A program made the position numbers and the translations under genes. Below are positions 61,793 to 64,000 of a stretch of 64,000 bases of DNA, one piece after another (the first letter of the stretch is position 1; each line of letters begins with the position of its first letter). Source of the stretch: Halothermothrix orenii H 168. GTDB lineage: Bacteria > Bacillota > Halanaerobiia > Halanaerobiales > Halothermotrichaceae. The stretch spans positions 1,024,501 through 1,088,500 of the forward strand of contig NC_011899.1 in NCBI RefSeq assembly GCF_000020485.1, written 5' to 3'. The notes beneath the pieces are model-generated. The model saw only the letters and a program-made list of their open reading frames with translations. It made no database searches and was not told the DNA's origin.

Positions 61793-63709
61793 ATGAAAGG
61801 AAAAGTTTTCAACAATCGTTACAAAATCATAAAAGAACTGGGCAAAGGTGGCATGGCTATTGTATACGAAGCCCAGGATCTTTTGCTTGATCGTCGGGTC
61901 GCTTTAAAGATGCTCAGACCCGAGTATGTCCATGATAAAGGTTTTTTGCGAAAGTTTCGACATGAGGCTAAAGCTGTAGCCCGGTTATCCCATCCCAATG
62001 TTGTTAATATTTTTGATATCGGGCAGGATAATGATTATCATTACCTGGTGATGGAGAATGTTAAGGGCAGGAATTTAAAAGAAATTATTCAAGAACGGGG
62101 AAGATTAAGTATTCAGGAAGCCCTTGATATAGCAAATCAAATCTGTGCTGCCCTCAGTGTTGCTCATGAGAACAATGTTGTCCACTGTGATATAAAACCT
62201 CACAATATATTATTGACTGAAGATAATCAGGTTAAAGTAACCGATTTCGGGATCGCCCGGGCTGCTACTTCATCAACTTTGACAATGACTAACACTATTA
62301 TGGGTAGTGCCAATTATTTTTCACCTGAACAGGCCCGGGGTGGTGAAATTAAAACCTATTCTGATATATATTCCCTGGGTGTTGTCCTTTATGAGATGCT
62401 TACCGGGAAAGTTCCCTTTAATGGTGACAGTCCTATATCAGTTGCCCTTAAACATATTCAGGAAAATCCTAAAAAACCATCACTATTAAATCCTGAAATC
62501 CCACCTGAAGTTGAAAGAATTGTAATGAAGGCCATGTCAAAAGAACCGGAAGAGCGGTTTAAAAGTGCCCGGGAAATGAGGCAAAAAATAACAGCTACTT
62601 TAAAAAATTTAAAAAGTAATAACCAGGAATCCGATAAAACAATCGTTTTGTCAGATGATGGAGATACCAAGATATTGCAGAAAGTGGATCCTGTCGAAAA
62701 AAATGATAAAAGTAAAGGTAATGAAAGAGTATATTTAAGTAAGACTGATAATAAAGCTTCAAATAACTGGATGAAGTGGGCTTCCCTGATAATTGGAATC
62801 ATATTTTTGGTGACAATGGGGGTTTTTATTTTTTACCAGCAATATATGGAAGTACCTATTGTTGAGGTACCTGATGTTGTGGGCTTAGAGATAGATGAGG
62901 CCCGGGAAGTCGCTGCCCAGGTTGGCCTGCATATTGAAAAACAAAACGATGTGCATCACCCGGAAGTTCCAGAATCACATATTATATCGCAATATCCAGT
63001 TGGTGGTGAAAGGGTACGCCAGACCAGAGTTATTATGGTTACCGTCAGTAAGGGGCCGGCTATTTTAAAGTCACCTGATTTAGTAAATAAAACCCTCAGG
63101 GAAGCGGAAGTTATCCTGGATAATCAAAATTTAAAAATCGGAAAAAAGGAATTTGTTTATAACGACGAATACCCCGAGAATGTAATTATTGAACAAATGC
63201 CAAAACCTGGTGATGAAATCAATGTAGAATCAACTATTGACCTGGTAATTAGTAAGGGAGCTAAACCCAGGATGGTTTCTGTGCCCAATGTTGTGGGGTT
63301 AAGACTCGAAGAGGCTGAAAAGATAATTGAAGAAAATGATTTAAAAGTTGGGGAGATTAATAGAGAATGGACAAGACGATTTATAAAAGGGCAGGTATCT
63401 GGTCAACAGTATCCGGTTGGTAAAAAAATACCTGAAAATAGTACTATTAATCTTACCGTAAGCCAGGGACTTATAAACGAAAAACGTTCCGAAGTCCATC
63501 TGGGAACCAGGGTTGATTTCTATGTTCCCCCTGGAGCGAGAGAGAATAAGATAGAGGTTGTTGTGATTGACGATAATGGTCGGGATGTTGCCTATCAGGG
63601 AACCCATAAACCTGGAGAAAGGGTTATACAGTATATAAATAGTGTCGGTACTACTACAATTGAGGTTTATTGTAATGGTGATTTGCTCGGCTGGGAAACA
63701 ATAGATTGA
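61793..63709 (+). CDS. prkC: PASTA-domain serine/threonine protein kinase
   Basis: 638 residues from ATG 61793, with AGGTGG eight bases upstream. Cytoplasmic Hanks-type kinase (about 10-275): GKGGMAIVYEA loop, Lys in RVALKML, HCDIKPHNIL, VTDFGIAR, MGSANYFSPEQARGG. One membrane helix near 328-350. Outside, three PASTA repeats (about 352-420, 421-490 and 491-560), then a C-terminal beta-like domain of about 70 residues. Senses muropeptides or lipid II and controls growth and the wall. Coupled to the upstream phosphatase (12 bases). Confidence 0.96.
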   Translation: MKGKVFNNRYKIIKELGKGGMAIVYEAQDLLLDRRVALKMLRPEYVHDKGFLRKFRHEAKAVARLSHPNVVNIFDIGQDNDYHYLVMENVKGRNLKEIIQERGRLSIQEALDIANQICAALSVAHENNVVHCDIKPHNILLTEDNQVKVTDFGIARAATSSTLTMTNTIMGSANYFSPEQARGGEIKTYSDIYSLGVVLYEMLTGKVPFNGDSPISVALKHIQENPKKPSLLNPEIPPEVERIVMKAMSKEPEERFKSAREMRQKITATLKNLKSNNQESDKTIVLSDDGDTKILQKVDPVEKNDKSKGNERVYLSKTDNKASNNWMKWASLIIGIIFLVTMGVFIFYQQYMEVPIVEVPDVVGLEIDEAREVAAQVGLHIEKQNDVHHPEVPESHIISQYPVGGERVRQTRVIMVTVSKGPAILKSPDLVNKTLREAEVILDNQNLKIGKKEFVYNDEYPENVIIEQMPKPGDEINVESTIDLVISKGAKPRMVSVPNVVGLRLEEAEKIIEENDLKVGEINREWTRRFIKGQVSGQQYPVGKKIPENSTINLTVSQGLINEKRSEVHLGTRVDFYVPPGARENKIEVVVIDDNGRDVAYQGTHKPGERVIQYINSVGTTTIEVYCNGDLLGWETID

Positions 63710-63731
63710 TAAGTATCGAGAGGGGGGTTTG

Positions 63732-64000
63732 ATGAAAGGACTGGTAACAAAAGCCGTTGGCGGGTTTTTCTTTGTAGCTGATGAACAACAGAATATAATA
63801 AGAACCAGAATACGTGGTAAGGTAAAAAGGAAAGTATATCCAGGGGATTTTGTAAAAGTGAATGATGCCATGATAGAAAAGCTTTATCCAAGAACAAATT
63901 TGCTATTTCGACCTGCGGTAGCCAACGTTGACCAGGTACTTGTTATTCATTCTATTCAAAATCCTCCCTTTGCCCGTAAAATGCTGGATAAATTTCTAAT
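63732..64000 (+). CDS. rsgA: Ribosome biogenesis GTPase RsgA (3' partial)
   Basis: ATG 63732 with GAGGGGGG upstream, open to the right edge (89 codons seen). MKGLVTKAVGGFFFVAD, GKVKRKVYPGDFVKV and PRTNLLFRPAVANVDQVLVIHSIQ are the OB-fold domain and the linker into the circularly permuted GTPase domain of RsgA. It checks late 30S assembly. It follows prkC as in Bacillus subtilis. Confidence 0.93.
   Translation, partial: MKGLVTKAVGGFFFVADEQQNIIRTRIRGKVKRKVYPGDFVKVNDAMIEKLYPRTNLLFRPAVANVDQVLVIHSIQNPPFARKMLDKFL

Noticed and set aside
1-64000. CRISPR arrays, rRNA and tRNA genes, prophage or plasmid origin
   Set aside because: No regularly spaced repeats, no cloverleaf or rRNA segments, and no phage structural or replication-initiation genes were seen.

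Overview
The window is a low-GC, gene-dense bacterial chromosome segment. Gene content and order point to a Firmicute-lineage anaerobe with an outer membrane, most like the Halanaerobiales (for example Halothermothrix). This is inferred from gene content only. The Bacillus/Clostridium-type housekeeping run (remA-gmk-rpoZ-coaBC, then priA-def-fmt-...-rsmB-rlmN-PP2C phosphatase-PASTA kinase-rsgA) supports a Firmicute. An alpha-2-macroglobulin/PBP1C pair and an apolipoprotein N-acyltransferase (lnt) support a diderm envelope. Strong AGGAGG ribosome binding sites and frequent TTG and GTG starts occur throughout. No rRNA, tRNA or CRISPR array was seen.

Layout. 1-3033: the end of a CUT1 sugar ABC transporter (lipoprotein binding protein cut by the window edge, two permeases). 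3426-3890: an orphan membrane-anchored protein. 4291-15549: an AT-rich L-fucose-type catabolic island. It holds a LacI-family regulator, a ribose-type ABC importer (binding protein, double ATPase, permease), L-fucose isomerase, an FGGY kinase, a FucU/RbsD mutarotase, a second (rhamnulokinase-like) kinase and fuculose-1-phosphate aldolase. Two textbook promoters, five similar operator-like sites and a terminator-like hairpin in the leader suggest layered control. 15683-20388: an odd Arg/Asp/Cys-Pro miniprotein, an RDD membrane protein, peptidase T, a metallo-beta-lactamase-fold hydrolase and an M19 dipeptidase. 20549-28440: the 1823-residue alpha-2-macroglobulin with an intact CLEQ thioester motif, followed by PBP1C. 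28498-33186: a small unknown, UV-damage endonuclease, GH13 enzyme, PfkB kinase and phosphoesterase. 33620-35686: an EF-G-like paralogue.

36056-39560 is the most intriguing part: an octopine/nopaline-type dehydrogenase, a large protein with a recognisable but variant cobalamin-binding motif fused to a putative barrel, and a Crp/Fnr regulator. The three are overlapping or almost abutting, and I cannot assign them to a described pathway. lnt follows, with convergent rqcH, then divergent promoters towards a Ca2+-type P-ATPase.

45837-64000 is the housekeeping run. Compared with the Bacillus subtilis order it is interrupted between coaBC and priA by a DUF1540 gene, lgt, an ISLre2-type insertion sequence, metK and a YbhN-like flippase-fold gene. 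The insertion sequence sits exactly in the last codons of lgt, and its target duplication lets the original lgt end be rebuilt. metK has a sigma-A promoter with an 18-bp perfect palindrome in its spacer and no visible S-box. The window ends inside rsgA.
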